A stretch of DNA of 18,521 nucleotides from an uncultured Frankineae bacterium (lineage in GTDB: Bacteria > Actinomycetota > Actinomycetes > Mycobacteriales > SCTD01), in the NCBI GenBank assembly GCA_902805805.1, contig CADCUE010000016.1, forward strand, positions 1-18,521, given 5' to 3'. The notes beneath the pieces are model-generated. The model was not told the origin of the DNA, did no database searches, and saw nothing but the letters and a program-made list of their open reading frames with translations. A program made the position numbers and the translations under genes. Shown piece by piece: positions 7,622 to 14,942 of this stretch; the first letter of the stretch is position 1, and each line of letters opens with the position of its first letter.

Positions 7622-10363
7622 CTACTCGCTGCCGCCCTCCGTCGTGTCCTTGCCGACCGGCATCAGCTCGGTCAGCAGGGCGTACTGCTCCAGCGCCTTG
7701 CGGGGCAGGTCGGCGTCGACCTCACCGCGCCGGGCCAGCTCGGTGAGCACCGCGACGGCGATCGACTCCGGGTCGATGCGGAAGTGGCGCCGCAGGCTCG
7801 CCCGGGTGTCGGAGCGGCCGAAGCCGTCCGTGCCGAGCGAGGTGTAGTCGCCGGGGATCCAGCGGCTGAGCGCGTCCGGCACCGCCCGCATCCAGTCGCT
7901 GACGGCCACGAACGGCCCGGGCGCGCCCTCCAGCGCCTGCGTCACGTACGGCGTGCGCAGCTCCTCGCCGGGGTGCAGCAGCTTGTGCTCCTCGCACTCC
8001 ACCGCGTCGCGGCGCAGCTCGTTCCAGCTCGTGACGCTCCAGACGTCGGCCGCCACGCCCCAGTCGTCGCGCAGCAGGCGCTGCGCGTCCATGGCCAGGC
8101 GCACCGCGATGCCGCTGGCCAGGACCTGGGCCCGCGGACCCTCGCCCTCGGCCTGGCTGCAGCGGTAGATCCCACGCAGGACCCCCTCGCGCAGCCCCTC
8201 GATCTCGGGCATCGCCGGCTGGGGATAGGGCTCGTTGTAGACGGTCAGGTAGTAGTAGACGTCCTCCGCGGCCTCGCCGTACATGCGCCGCAGGCCGTCC
8301 TCGACGATGAAGGCGACCTCGTAGGAGTAGGCCGGGTCGTACGCCACGACCGCCGGGTTGGTGGAGGCCAGCAGCAGGCTGTGCCCGTCCTGGTGCTGCA
8401 GTCCCTCGCCGTTGAGCGTCGTGCGGCCGGCTGTCGCGCCGAGCAGGAAGCCGCGGCCCAGCTGGTCGGCGAACGCCCACATCTGGTCGCCGGTGCGCTG
8501 GAAGCCGAACATCGAGTAGAAGACGTAGACCGGGATCATCGGCTCGGCGTGCGTGGCGTACGACGTGCCCGCCGCGATCACCGACGCCATCGAGCCGGCC
8601 TCGCTGATGCCCTCGTGCAGGATCTGGCCCTTGACGGCCTCCTTGTAGGACAGGAGCAGCTCGCGGTCGACCGCTTCGTACTTCTGCCCGAACGGCGAGT
8701 AGATCTTGGCCGACGGGAACATCGCGTCGATGCCGAACGTGCGGGCCTCGTCCGGGATGACCGGGACGATCCGCTGACCGATGCCCTTGTCCTTCATGAG
8801 GTCCTTGAGCAGGCGGACGAAGGCCATCGTCGTGGCGACCGCCTGCTTGCCCGACCCGCGCTTGAGCTCGTCGTAGACCTCGGTCGGCGGCAGGGTGAGC
8901 GCCTTGGACCGCACCACGCGGCGCGGGATGGAGCCGCCGAGCGCCGCCCGGCGCTCCTTCATGTAGAGGATCTCGTCGGACTTGGCGCCCGGGTGGTAGT
9001 AGGGCGGCAGGTCGCCCTCGAGCGCGCTGTCGGGGATGTCGAGGTAGAGCCGGTCGCGCAGCGCCTTGAGGTCGGGCTTGGTGAGCTTCTTCATCTGGTG
9101 GGTCGCGTTGCGCCCCTCGAAGCCCTCGCCGAGCGTCCACCCCTTGACCGTGTGGGCGAGGATCACCGTCGGCTGCCCGACCGTCTCGGTCGCCGCCTTG
9201 AACGCCGCGTAGACCTTGCGGTAGTCGTGCCCACCGCGCGGCAGCCCGCGGATCTGGTCGTCGGACAGGTGCTCGACCATGCGCAGCAGGCGCGGGTCCT
9301 GGCCGAAGAAGTGCGAGCGGGTGTAGGCGCCTGTCTCGACCGAGTAGGTCTGGAACTGGCCGTCCGGCGTCGTGTTCATGGCGTTGACCAGCACCCCGTC
9401 GACGTCCCGCGCGAGCAGGTCGTCCCACTGGCGGCCCCAGACGACCTTGATGACGTTCCAGCCGGCGCCGCGGAAGCTCGACTCCAGCTCTTGGATGATC
9501 TTGCCGTTGCCGCGCACCGGACCGTCGAGGCGCTGCAGGTTGCAGTTGACGACGAAGGTGAGGTTGTCCAGCTCCTCGCGGGCCGCCACGCCGATGGCGC
9601 CCAGCGACTCCGGCTCGTCCATCTCGCCGTCGCCGAGGAAGCACCAGACGCGCGACGAGGAGGTGTCCTTGATGCCGCGGTGCTGCAGGTAGCGGTTGAA
9701 GCGGGCCTGGTAGATCGCGTCGATCGGGCCGAGGCCCATCGAGACGGTGGGGAACTCCCAGAAGTCCGGCATCAGACGCGGGTGCGGGTAGCTCGACAGG
9801 CTCTGCGGCCGGGACTCCTGCCGGAAGCCGTCGAGGCGGTCCTCGTCCATGCGCCCCTCGAGGAAGGCGCGGGCGTAGACGCCGGGGGAGGCGTGGCCCT
9901 GGAAGAAGACCGAGTCGCCGGAGCCGTCCGCGGCGTCCTTGCCGCGGAAGAAGTGGTTGAAGCCGACCTCGTAGAGACTGGCCGCGCTGGCGTACGACGC
10001 GATGTGGCCGCCGACGCCGATCTCCGGGCGGTTGGCCCGGCTGACCATGATGGCGGCGTTCCAGCGGACGTACGCCCGGATGCGCCGCTCGGCGTCCTCG
10101 TCGCCGGGGAACCACGGCTCCCGCTCCGGCGGGATCGAGTTGATGTAGTCGGTGCTGCGCAGGGCCGGTACGCCGACCGACTTCTCGCGGGCGCGCTGCA
10201 GCAGCCGCAGCATCAGGTAGCGGGCGCGCCCGCGGCCGGCGTTGTCGAGGACGGCGTCGAGCGACTCGAGCCACTCGGCCGTCTCCGCCGGATCGATGTC
10301 GGGCAGCTGGCTCGGCAGCCCGTCGTTGATGACGCTGAAGCGCTCGGTCCCGCTCGTGGTCAC
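7622..10363 (-). CDS. aceE: Pyruvate dehydrogenase E1 component, homodimeric type
   Basis: The 913-aa product is a thiamine-diphosphate enzyme that decarboxylates pyruvate and transfers the acetyl unit to the E2 lipoyl group, feeding acetyl-CoA to the TCA cycle. Length and architecture are those of the single-chain AceE family. N-terminal hallmarks are [19 protein letters not shown] and [20 protein letters not shown]. The ThDP motif [10 protein letters not shown] begins at Gly244 and ends in NCN (Asn273-Asn275). A transketolase-like pyrimidine-binding region contains [16 protein letters not shown] and [11 protein letters not shown]. The GTG start at 10363 has GGGGAGC upstream. It stands alone rather than with E2/E3 genes, as is common in actinobacteria. 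It is divergent from yjbQ. The gap holds a GAGACT -10-like hexamer (minus strand, 10404-10399) overlapped by palindromes, suggesting operator control. Confidence 0.95.
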   Translation of the reverse strand: MTTSGTERFSVINDGLPSQLPDIDPAETAEWLESLDAVLDNAGRGRARYLMLRLLQRAREKSVGVPALRSTDYINSIPPEREPWFPGDEDAERRIRAYVRWNAAIMVSRANRPEIGVGGHIASYASAASLYEVGFNHFFRGKDAADGSGDSVFFQGHASPGVYARAFLEGRMDEDRLDGFRQESRPQSLSSYPHPRLMPDFWEFPTVSMGLGPIDAIYQARFNRYLQHRGIKDTSSSRVWCFLGDGEMDEPESLGAIGVAAREELDNLTFVVNCNLQRLDGPVRGNGKIIQELESSFRGAGWNVIKVVWGRQWDDLLARDVDGVLVNAMNTTPDGQFQTYSVETGAYTRSHFFGQDPRLLRMVEHLSDDQIRGLPRGGHDYRKVYAAFKAATETVGQPTVILAHTVKGWTLGEGFEGRNATHQMKKLTKPDLKALRDRLYLDIPDSALEGDLPPYYHPGAKSDEILYMKERRAALGGSIPRRVVRSKALTLPPTEVYDELKRGSGKQAVATTMAFVRLLKDLMKDKGIGQRIVPVIPDEARTFGIDAMFPSAKIYSPFGQKYEAVDRELLLSYKEAVKGQILHEGISEAGSMASVIAAGTSYATHAEPMIPVYVFYSMFGFQRTGDQMWAFADQLGRGFLLGATAGRTTLNGEGLQHQDGHSLLLASTNPAVVAYDPAYSYEVAFIVEDGLRRMYGEAAEDVYYYLTVYNEPYPQPAMPEIEGLREGVLRGIYRCSQAEGEGPRAQVLASGIAVRLAMDAQRLLRDDWGVAADVWSVTSWNELRRDAVECEEHKLLHPGEELRTPYVTQALEGAPGPFVAVSDWMRAVPDALSRWIPGDYTSLGTDGFGRSDTRASLRRHFRIDPESIAVAVLTELARRGEVDADLPRKALEQYALLTELMPVGKDTTEGGSE

Positions 10364-10387
10364 GCTGCTCCCCGGTGCTCGTGTCCG

Positions 10388-10422
10388 CTGTCGTCGACAG
10401 TCTCCCCCCTACCCGCGGGTAG
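10388..10422. promoter_or_regulatory. Twin palindromes in the aceE/yjbQ divergent promoter region
   Basis: Two perfect palindromes lie in the 77-bp gap: CTGTCGTCGACAG (10388-10400, 6-1-6) and CTACCCGCGGGTAG (10409-10422). Their centres are about 21 bp apart, two helical turns, so dimers bound to both would face the same side. On the aceE strand a -10-like GAGACT (10404-10399) lies partly in the first palindrome, and the second sits where the -35/-10 spacer would be. This is a plausible repressor layout. No regulator is identified. Confidence 0.5.
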
Positions 10423-10440
10423 CCGACGACCGCGGGGCAT

Positions 10441-10854
10441 GTGACTGCGGTGGAGACCGAAGTCGTGACCGTCCGGACCGGCAGCCGCGAGGTGGTCCTC
10501 GACCTGACCGGCGACTGCCGGCGCTTCGTGCGGGACCGCGGCGACGGACTGCTGCACGTCTTCGTGCCGCACGCCACGGCCGGGATCGCGGTGCTCGAGC
10601 TGGGAGCCGGGTCCGACGACGACCTGCTGCACGCGCTGGGCGACCTGCTGCCGGCCGACGACCGGTGGCGGCACCGCCACGGCTCGCCGGGGCACGGGCG
10701 GTCGCACGTCCTGCCGGCGATCGTGCCGCCGGGCGCCACCGTGCCGGTGCTCGGCGGACAGCTCGCGCTGGGCACCTGGCAGTCCGTCGCGCTGGTCGAC
10801 CTCAACGTCGACAACCCCGTGCGCTCGGTCCGGCTGTCCTTCCTCGCCGGCTGA
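10441..10854 (+). CDS. yjbQ: UPF0047 / YjbQ family protein
   Basis: The 137-aa protein belongs to the UPF0047 (YjbQ) family, small beta-rich proteins often annotated as 'secondary thiamine-phosphate synthase' because some members complement thiE mutants; the physiological reaction is not settled. Visible hallmarks are VPHATAGIAVLE (His44), the His-rich segment RHRHGSPGHGRSHVLP (His78, His80, His85, His89) and LGGQLALGTWQSVALVDL near the C-terminus. Length is normal. The GTG at 10441 is used because the overlapping ATG at 10439 is followed immediately by a stop codon; a GGGG stretch 4-7 nt upstream is the only SD-like sequence. It is divergent from aceE, a ThDP enzyme, so a thiamine link would be neat but is only suggestive. 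Confidence 0.88.
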   Translation: MTAVETEVVTVRTGSREVVLDLTGDCRRFVRDRGDGLLHVFVPHATAGIAVLELGAGSDDDLLHALGDLLPADDRWRHRHGSPGHGRSHVLPAIVPPGATVPVLGGQLALGTWQSVALVDLNVDNPVRSVRLSFLAG

Positions 10855-10920
10855 GCCATCGCGCCGACACGGCACTGTCACTTGCGCAGCGGGGACCTCT
10901 CCGGTGGACTACCCCCGTCA

Positions 10921-10936
10921 CGCCCCGGCCGGGGCG
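10921..10936 (+). promoter_or_regulatory. GC palindrome in the leader of the DUF3052 gene
   Basis: CGCCCCGGCCGGGGCG is a perfect 16-bp palindrome that can fold as a 6-bp stem with a GGCC loop. It ends about 5 nt before the GAGAGGGG Shine-Dalgarno-like sequence of the DUF3052 gene. It may be a terminator for yjbQ, an operator, or a 5'-UTR hairpin; there is no T-run. A weak TTGCGC-N17-TGGACT (10882-10910) upstream could be a promoter. Confidence 0.4.
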
Positions 10937-10954
10937 GCAGTGAGAGGGGCACGC

Positions 10955-11410
10955 GTGAGCACGTCCGCAGACCGCGCCGCGGCGCGCGGCCTTGCCGAGA
11001 AGCTCGGGATCGAGCCCGGCATGGTCGTGCAGGTGGTCGGATCGGACAGCCCGGGTGCTGCCGTCGACCAGGCCCTGCTCGACGACGTCGCACTGCGGGC
11101 GGGCACCGAGCTGATCCGCACGGACGACTCCGACGAGGTCGTCGACGTCGTGCTGCTGTGGTGGCGCGAGGGCGACGGTGACCTGGTCGACGCGCTCGTC
11201 GACTCCCTCACCAACCTCGCCGACCACGGCGTCGTCTGGCTGCTCACGCCCAAGGCGGGCCGCGACGGGCACGTCGAGCCGAGCGACATCGACGAGGCCG
11301 CGCCGACCGCCGGCCTGTCCAGCACCCGCAGCACCAGCGCCGCCCCGGAGTGGTCCGGGACGCGGCTGGTCTCGCCCCGCGCGAGCAAGGGCAAGCAGCA
11401 GCGCCGCTGA
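10955..11410 (+). CDS. DUF3052 family protein
   Basis: The 151-aa protein matches the actinobacterial DUF3052 family (M. tuberculosis Rv2239c, from memory): SADRAAARGLAEKLGIEPGMVVQVVG at the start, the VDQALLDD segment, the core VVLLWWREGDGDLVDALVDSLTNLADHGVVWLLTPKAGRDG and the end PEWSGTRLVSPRASKGKQQRR. The role is unknown. A GTG at 10904 lies in frame upstream, but the GTG at 10955 has GAGAGGGG six nt before it and gives the family's usual start, so it is preferred. A neighbouring aceE and ahpE is the arrangement recalled in mycobacteria. The C-terminal 61 bp overlap the reading frame of the methyltransferase that follows if that gene starts at 11350. Confidence 0.88.
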   Translation: MSTSADRAAARGLAEKLGIEPGMVVQVVGSDSPGAAVDQALLDDVALRAGTELIRTDDSDEVVDVVLLWWREGDGDLVDALVDSLTNLADHGVVWLLTPKAGRDGHVEPSDIDEAAPTAGLSSTRSTSAAPEWSGTRLVSPRASKGKQQRR

Positions 11411-12549
11411 CGCCCGACGCCGCCCGGCTGCTGCTGTCGCCGGCCGGTCGCGCCGCCGTGGCCCACGCCGCACGCCTCGACCTCTCGTCCGGCAACCGCC
11501 TCGCGGCGGCCGAAGCGGTGCGCCCCCTCGGCCCCTCGCTGGGCCCCCTGGCGCTCGAGCAGGCACTGCTGCGCGAGCGGGCCCGCGCCAAGCACCCCCG
11601 TGGGACCGAGCTGTGGTGGACCGGTCCGGCGCTGGAGCAGGCCTCGTCGTACGACGTCGCCGCCTGGCGGGCCACGCGCTTCTCCGGTCCGGTGCTGGAC
11701 CTGTGCTGCTCGGTCGGGGGTGACCTGCTCGCGCTGCCCGGCGGCTCGACCGGCGTCGACCTCGACGAGGCGCGGCTCCTGCTGGCGCAGGCCAACGCCG
11801 AGGTCCTCGGCAGGCCGGTGTCACTGCTGCGCGCCGACGTCACCGCCCTGCCGCTGCCGCGGTCGGCGGACGTCTTCGTCGATCCCGCCCGGCGCGCCGG
11901 CGGCCGGCGGGTGTTCGACCCGCGGGCGTACGCCCCGCCGCTTCCGCTCGTGCTGTCCTGGCGCGAGCGGGTGCGGTCGCTTGCCGTGAAGGTCGCGCCG
12001 GGCGTGGACCACGACGCGCTGCCCGAGGACGTCGAGGTCGAGCTGGTCTCGCTGCGTGGAGAGGTCAAGGAGGCGGTCCTGTGGACCGGCGCGGCGCGCT
12101 CGGGGGCCCGGCGCACGGCGACGCTGCTGCCCGCCCGGGACGTCCTGCGCGACGACCCCGTGCCGCCGCCGACCGTCCGGGCGCCGGGGCGGTGGCTGCT
12201 CGAGCCCGACGGGGCGGTGGTGCGCGCCCACCTGGTCGCGCAGGTCGCCGACCAGGTGGACGGCTGGCTGCTCGACCGGACCATCGCCTACGTCGCCGCC
12301 GACGAGCGGGTGCCGACGCCGTTCGGGCGGTGGTTCGAGGTGCTCGAGGTCCTGCCGTTCGGGCTCAAGGCGCTGCGCGAGCGGCTGCGCGCCCACGACG
12401 CCGGACCCCTCGTGGTGAAGAAGCGCGGAACGGCGGTCGAGCCCGACGTGCTGCGCAAGCAGCTCAAGCTGACGGGCAGCCGGGAGGTGACCGTGGTGCT
12501 CACACGGGCCGCGGGCAAGCAGATCGCGATGGTGGTGCGCCCGGACTGA
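11350..12549 (+). CDS. Class I SAM-dependent methyltransferase with THUMP-like C-terminus
   Basis: The protein has a helical N-terminal region, a Rossmann methyltransferase core with motif I VLDLCCSVGGD (residues 115-125), an acidic TGVDLDEARLLLAQAN, VDPARRAGGRR (Asp178-Pro-Ala-Arg, at the usual motif IV place) and KVAPGVDHDALP. The C-terminal 80 residues (FGRWFEVLEVLPFG to VVKKRGTAVEP to TVVLTRAAGKQ) look like the THUMP-like domain of this actinobacterial family. An RNA substrate is suggested by that domain but unproven. The start is ambiguous. GTG 11350 is the first in-frame conventional start but lies 61 bp inside DUF3052 with only CCGGA before it. A CTG at 11407 overlaps the DUF3052 stop (CTGA) and would give LTPDAARLLLSPAG, where relatives usually begin. 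The 399-aa figure assumes 11350. Confidence 0.82.
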   Translation: MVRDAAGLAPREQGQAAAPLTPDAARLLLSPAGRAAVAHAARLDLSSGNRLAAAEAVRPLGPSLGPLALEQALLRERARAKHPRGTELWWTGPALEQASSYDVAAWRATRFSGPVLDLCCSVGGDLLALPGGSTGVDLDEARLLLAQANAEVLGRPVSLLRADVTALPLPRSADVFVDPARRAGGRRVFDPRAYAPPLPLVLSWRERVRSLAVKVAPGVDHDALPEDVEVELVSLRGEVKEAVLWTGAARSGARRTATLLPARDVLRDDPVPPPTVRAPGRWLLEPDGAVVRAHLVAQVADQVDGWLLDRTIAYVAADERVPTPFGRWFEVLEVLPFGLKALRERLRAHDAGPLVVKKRGTAVEPDVLRKQLKLTGSREVTVVLTRAAGKQIAMVVRPD

Positions 12550-12566
12550 GGGCTCAGGCGGAGCCC
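12550..12566. terminator. Bidirectional hairpin between convergent genes
   Basis: GGGCTC (12550-12555) and GAGCCC (12561-12566) form a perfect 6-bp stem with a 5-nt loop. It begins right after the methyltransferase stop and ends 10 nt before the stop of the convergent MDMPI-family gene. The position suits a shared terminator. No T-run follows on either strand, which is common in GC-rich actinobacteria. Confidence 0.5.
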
Positions 12567-12576
12567 CCGGTCAGAG

Positions 12577-13509
12577 TCAGAAGCCCAGGCGTCCGAGCAC
12601 CTTGCCGACGCCGCTCCTCACCCCGCCGACGACGCCGCTCACGCTGCCGACCGCGCCCCTCAGGGCAGCGCCCCCGGGCAGGCCGGGGACGTCGTCGAGC
12701 AGCGGCGCCAGGCGCATCCACTGCGCGAGGGAGTGCACGACGAGCCGTCGGGTCAGCAGCAGCTGGGGGAGGTGGGCCCGGCCGGACGCCGCCTCGAGCA
12801 TGTCGGTGGCGGTGCCCGAGACGCCGACCCCGGTGAGCGGGCCGCTCGGGAGCCGGCTGGTGGTCCAGCCGTGGCCGTGGCTGTCGAACGCCCAGCCGCC
12901 GTGCGGCGTCCGCGCCGACAGGACGAGGTCCACCCCGGCCCGGCTGGCCAGCGCGCCGGTGATGTCGACGAGCGCGGACAGCCCGCTGTCGAGCAGCTCG
13001 GGAGGCGGTGCCGGGGCACCGCACGGGGCGAGGTCCAGGGCGTGGACGGCCAGCTCGAAGGTGCCGGCGTTGAGCAGCGTGAGCACGGGCAGCGGTCCGG
13101 CGGTGGAGCGGGCCAGCGCGCGACCGAGCTCGTGCGCGTCCGGCGAGCCGAAGAAGTCCGCGAGCGTGGCCCGGCCGACGTGCAGGGCGGCGACGACCTC
13201 GTCCGTCGTCGCACCGCGGTGGGTGCGCAGCAGCAGCGCGGAGGTGTCGTCCAGCGACGTCGCGGTGCCGGTGCCGCCCTCGCGGGCGGACGTCAGGAGC
13301 GAGTCGACGACCGAGGCGTCCGGCCACGACCCGAGGTGGACCAGGACGTCCCGGCCGGACAGGCCGTCCAGCCGCGACGGCCGCTCCAGGTCGGTGACCG
13401 CCACCAGGCCCAGGAAGGCGTCCCAGGCACGCAGCACCGACTGCCCGAGGACCTCCGGCGCGGTGTCCGCGAGTCCGCAGCGACCGGCAGGGAAGATGGG
13501 TGCGGGCAC
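12577..13509 (-). CDS. Maleylpyruvate isomerase (MDMPI) family, mycothiol-dependent enzyme-like
   Basis: The 310-aa product has the DinB-like four-helix fold pattern of the MDMPI_N domain: residues 20-70 with LDGLSGRDVLVHLGSW (His58) and, further on, LLNAGTFELAVHALDLA (His156), the usual positions of metal-binding histidines. A beta-rich C-terminal part carries LTGVGVSGTATDMLEAASGRA. Such proteins use mycothiol in isomerase or transferase reactions; the substrate is unknown. The last 26 residues are an odd Gly/Val/Ser-rich tail (after PGLPGGAALRGAV). The GTG at 13509 is chosen: the frame is open to 13605, but that would run into ahpE and adds an Arg/Pro-rich stretch unlike the family. A CAGGAT hexamer ends 6 nt before this GTG, suggesting a leaderless mRNA. 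Confidence 0.75.
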   Translation of the reverse strand: MPAPIFPAGRCGLADTAPEVLGQSVLRAWDAFLGLVAVTDLERPSRLDGLSGRDVLVHLGSWPDASVVDSLLTSAREGGTGTATSLDDTSALLLRTHRGATTDEVVAALHVGRATLADFFGSPDAHELGRALARSTAGPLPVLTLLNAGTFELAVHALDLAPCGAPAPPPELLDSGLSALVDITGALASRAGVDLVLSARTPHGGWAFDSHGHGWTTSRLPSGPLTGVGVSGTATDMLEAASGRAHLPQLLLTRRLVVHSLAQWMRLAPLLDDVPGLPGGAALRGAVGSVSGVVGGVRSGVGKVLGRLGF

Positions 13510-13515
13510 CCGCCC

Positions 13516-13521
13516 ATCCTG
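13516..13521 (-). promoter_or_regulatory. Putative -10 element of the MDMPI-family gene
   Basis: On the minus strand CAGGAT (13521 to 13516) is followed by exactly 6 nt and the GTG at 13509. The hexamer is identical to the one before add. AGGA could instead act as a Shine-Dalgarno sequence, so the two readings compete. No clear -35 is visible. Confidence 0.35.
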
Positions 13522-13544
13522 CCCCTGACAGAAGTGAGTGATCC

Positions 13545-14009
13545 ATGAGCGTGGACGTCGGCGACGAGGCCCCGGACTTCGAGCTCCAGGACCAGAACCG
13601 TTCACCGGTGCGGCTGTCGTCGTTCCGCGGCTCGAAGAACGTCGTGGTCGTCTTCTACCCGATGTCGTTCACCCCGACGTGCCAGGGCGAGCTCTGCGCC
13701 ATCCGGGACTCCCTCGTCGACTTCGACGGCGAGGACGTGCAGACGCTGGCGGTCAGCTGCGACAGCAGCGCGGCCCACGCTCGGTGGGCGGCCGAGCAGG
13801 GCTACACCTTCCCGCTGCTGGCCGACTTCTGGCCGCACGGCGAGGCGGCCAAGGCGTACGGCGTCTTCGACGAGGACCGCGGCGTGGCGGTGCGCGGGAC
13901 CTTCATCGTCGACAAGGCCGGCAAGGTCGCCTACAAGGTCGTCAACGCCATCCCGGACGCTCGCGACCTCGACGAGTACCGCGCCGTGCTGGCCGGTCTG
14001 AACACCTAG
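13545..14009 (+). CDS. ahpE: AhpE-type peroxiredoxin
   Basis: The 154-aa thiol peroxidase reduces hydrogen peroxide, organic peroxides or peroxynitrite. The active site is FYPMSFTPTCQGELCAIRD, with peroxidatic Cys46 in the PxxxTxxC pattern, and the partner Arg of the active site is expected near VRGTFIVDKAGKV (around residue 118-130). Length and sequence fit the one-Cys AhpE family described in M. tuberculosis (Rv2238c). However, Cys51 lies four residues after Cys46, the CX4C spacing of PrxQ/BCP resolving cysteines, and Cys72 is a third. The ATG at 13545 has only a weak AAGTGAG upstream. It is divergent from the MDMPI-family gene, which may link both to mycothiol redox chemistry, an inference. 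tRNA-Val begins 11 nt after its stop. Confidence 0.92.
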   Translation: MSVDVGDEAPDFELQDQNRSPVRLSSFRGSKNVVVVFYPMSFTPTCQGELCAIRDSLVDFDGEDVQTLAVSCDSSAAHARWAAEQGYTFPLLADFWPHGEAAKAYGVFDEDRGVAVRGTFIVDKAGKVAYKVVNAIPDARDLDEYRAVLAGLNT

Positions 14010-14020
14010 GCTGACCGTCG

Positions 14021-14093
14021 GGACCCATGGCTCAGTTGGTAGAGCAGCGCCCTTACAAGGCGAAGGTCGGCAGTTCGAGTCTGTCTGGGTCCA
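14021..14093 (+). tRNA. tRNA-Val (anticodon TAC)
   Basis: The cloverleaf closes well: acceptor GGACCCA/TGGGTCC (14021-14027 with 14086-14092), D-stem GCTC/GAGC, anticodon loop CTTACAA (14052-14058) with TAC at 14054-14056 reading GTA, and T-arm GGCAG-TTCGAGT-CTGTC (14069-14085). The discriminator is A (14093). The next bases are CCG, so CCA is not encoded and must be added. The outermost anticodon-stem pair is G-A (14047 with 14063), a mismatch. It starts 11 nt after ahpE, so it may be co-transcribed or use a promoter inside that gene. Confidence 0.96.
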
Positions 14094-14119
14094 CCGTCGC
14101 GTCCTGACCGCAGTGCTTC

Positions 14120-14845
14120 TCAGCCGCGCTCGGCGGTCCTGCCGGGCGCGAGCTCCAGCGCCGCGAGCTCCGCGGCGAGTCGCGCGCCCATGACGGCGTA
14201 CCCGCGGGCGGTGGGGTGCAGGCGGTCCGGGTGCAGGAAGGACGGCGGCTGCCCGACCGCCCAGCCGCCCGACAGGGGGCTGAAGAACGGCAGGCCCTCG
14301 TCCGCGGCGACCTGCTCGATCACCTCGTCGACGACGGCACGCCGGGGATCGACCGCGCCCTGCGGTGGCGGGTCGTACGCCCCCATGAGCACGATCTGGG
14401 CCTGCGGCTGGCGCCGACGCACCTCCTCGACGACGTCCTCGACCGCCTCGCGGAGCACACCCGGATCCGCAGCGCTGCGGGCGTCGTTGGTGCCGCCCTC
14501 GACCAGCACGACGTCGTAGCGGCCCCTCATCGCCCCCGGTCGGCGCAGCCGGTCCAGGTAGGGCGGGCGCTCACCGGTCGTCGTGTAGCCGGTGCCGCCC
14601 CACGCGTCGACCTCGACGTCCCACCCCAGCCGGTCAGCAGCCGTGCGGGCCATCAGCGGGCGCTTGGGGGTGACGCCCGTGCCGCCCATGAGGCTGTCGC
14701 CGAAGAAGTACGCCGAGACGGTGCCCGACTGCGCCTCGACGGGTCCGGCCGACGCCGGAAGCCCGCTGAGACCGAGACCGAGCAGCAGCGCGACGGCGCC
14801 GAGGCGCGTCCTCGTGCCGACCCGCCCCGCCCACGCCGCCTCCAC
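14120..14845 (-). CDS. Secreted SGNH/GDSL-family hydrolase
   Basis: The 241-aa protein begins with a signal peptide: an Arg-containing n-region, the hydrophobic run LGAVALLLGLGLSGL and a likely cleavage after ASA (residue 33). The mature part has all four SGNH blocks: FFGDSLMGG with nucleophile Ser51, the block II glycine in WGGTGYTT (83-89), VEGGTNDAR with Asn120, and HPDRLHP with Asp207 and His210. It is therefore probably an active extracellular esterase or lipase-like enzyme; acyl or acetyl substrates cannot be told apart. The GTG at 14845 has no Shine-Dalgarno sequence; instead GAGACT lies 6 nt upstream, consistent with a leaderless transcript. It is convergent with tRNA-Val and divergent from nif3. 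Confidence 0.88.
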   Translation of the reverse strand: MEAAWAGRVGTRTRLGAVALLLGLGLSGLPASAGPVEAQSGTVSAYFFGDSLMGGTGVTPKRPLMARTAADRLGWDVEVDAWGGTGYTTTGERPPYLDRLRRPGAMRGRYDVVLVEGGTNDARSAADPGVLREAVEDVVEEVRRRQPQAQIVLMGAYDPPPQGAVDPRRAVVDEVIEQVAADEGLPFFSPLSGGWAVGQPPSFLHPDRLHPTARGYAVMGARLAAELAALELAPGRTAERG

Positions 14846-14851
14846 AGGGGA

Positions 14852-14936
14852 AGTCTCGGCAGCGCAGCGTCGCTTCCGCAGCCGATCGCCGAAGGTGCTG
14901 GGACGAGCCCGGACAACCCGGACGTGGCCCTAGCCT
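14852..14936. promoter_or_regulatory. Divergent leaderless promoters for the SGNH gene and nif3
   Basis: The 97-bp gap 14846-14942 carries two -10-like hexamers. On the plus strand TAGCCT (14931-14936) ends 6 nt before the nif3 GTG at 14943. On the minus strand GAGACT (14857 to 14852) ends 6 nt before the SGNH GTG at 14845, with a possible TGCGGA -35 seventeen nt further upstream. Neither start has a Shine-Dalgarno sequence, so transcription starting on the start codon is the simplest reading. Confidence 0.55.
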
Positions 14937-14942
14937 CGCGCC

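Noticed and set aside
7784..10444. 886-codon open frame on the plus strand opposite aceE
   Set aside because: It is antisense to a clear aceE, with an Arg/Val/Ala-rich shadow composition and no recognisable domain.
10904..10954. Earlier GTG start for the DUF3052 gene
   Set aside because: It would encode the GC palindrome and the Shine-Dalgarno sequence; the family begins near the GTG at 10955.
13510..13605. Extended N-terminus of the MDMPI-family gene from 13605
   Set aside because: It would overlap the first 61 bp of ahpE and adds an Arg/Pro-rich segment unlike the family; GTG 13509 has a better upstream signal.
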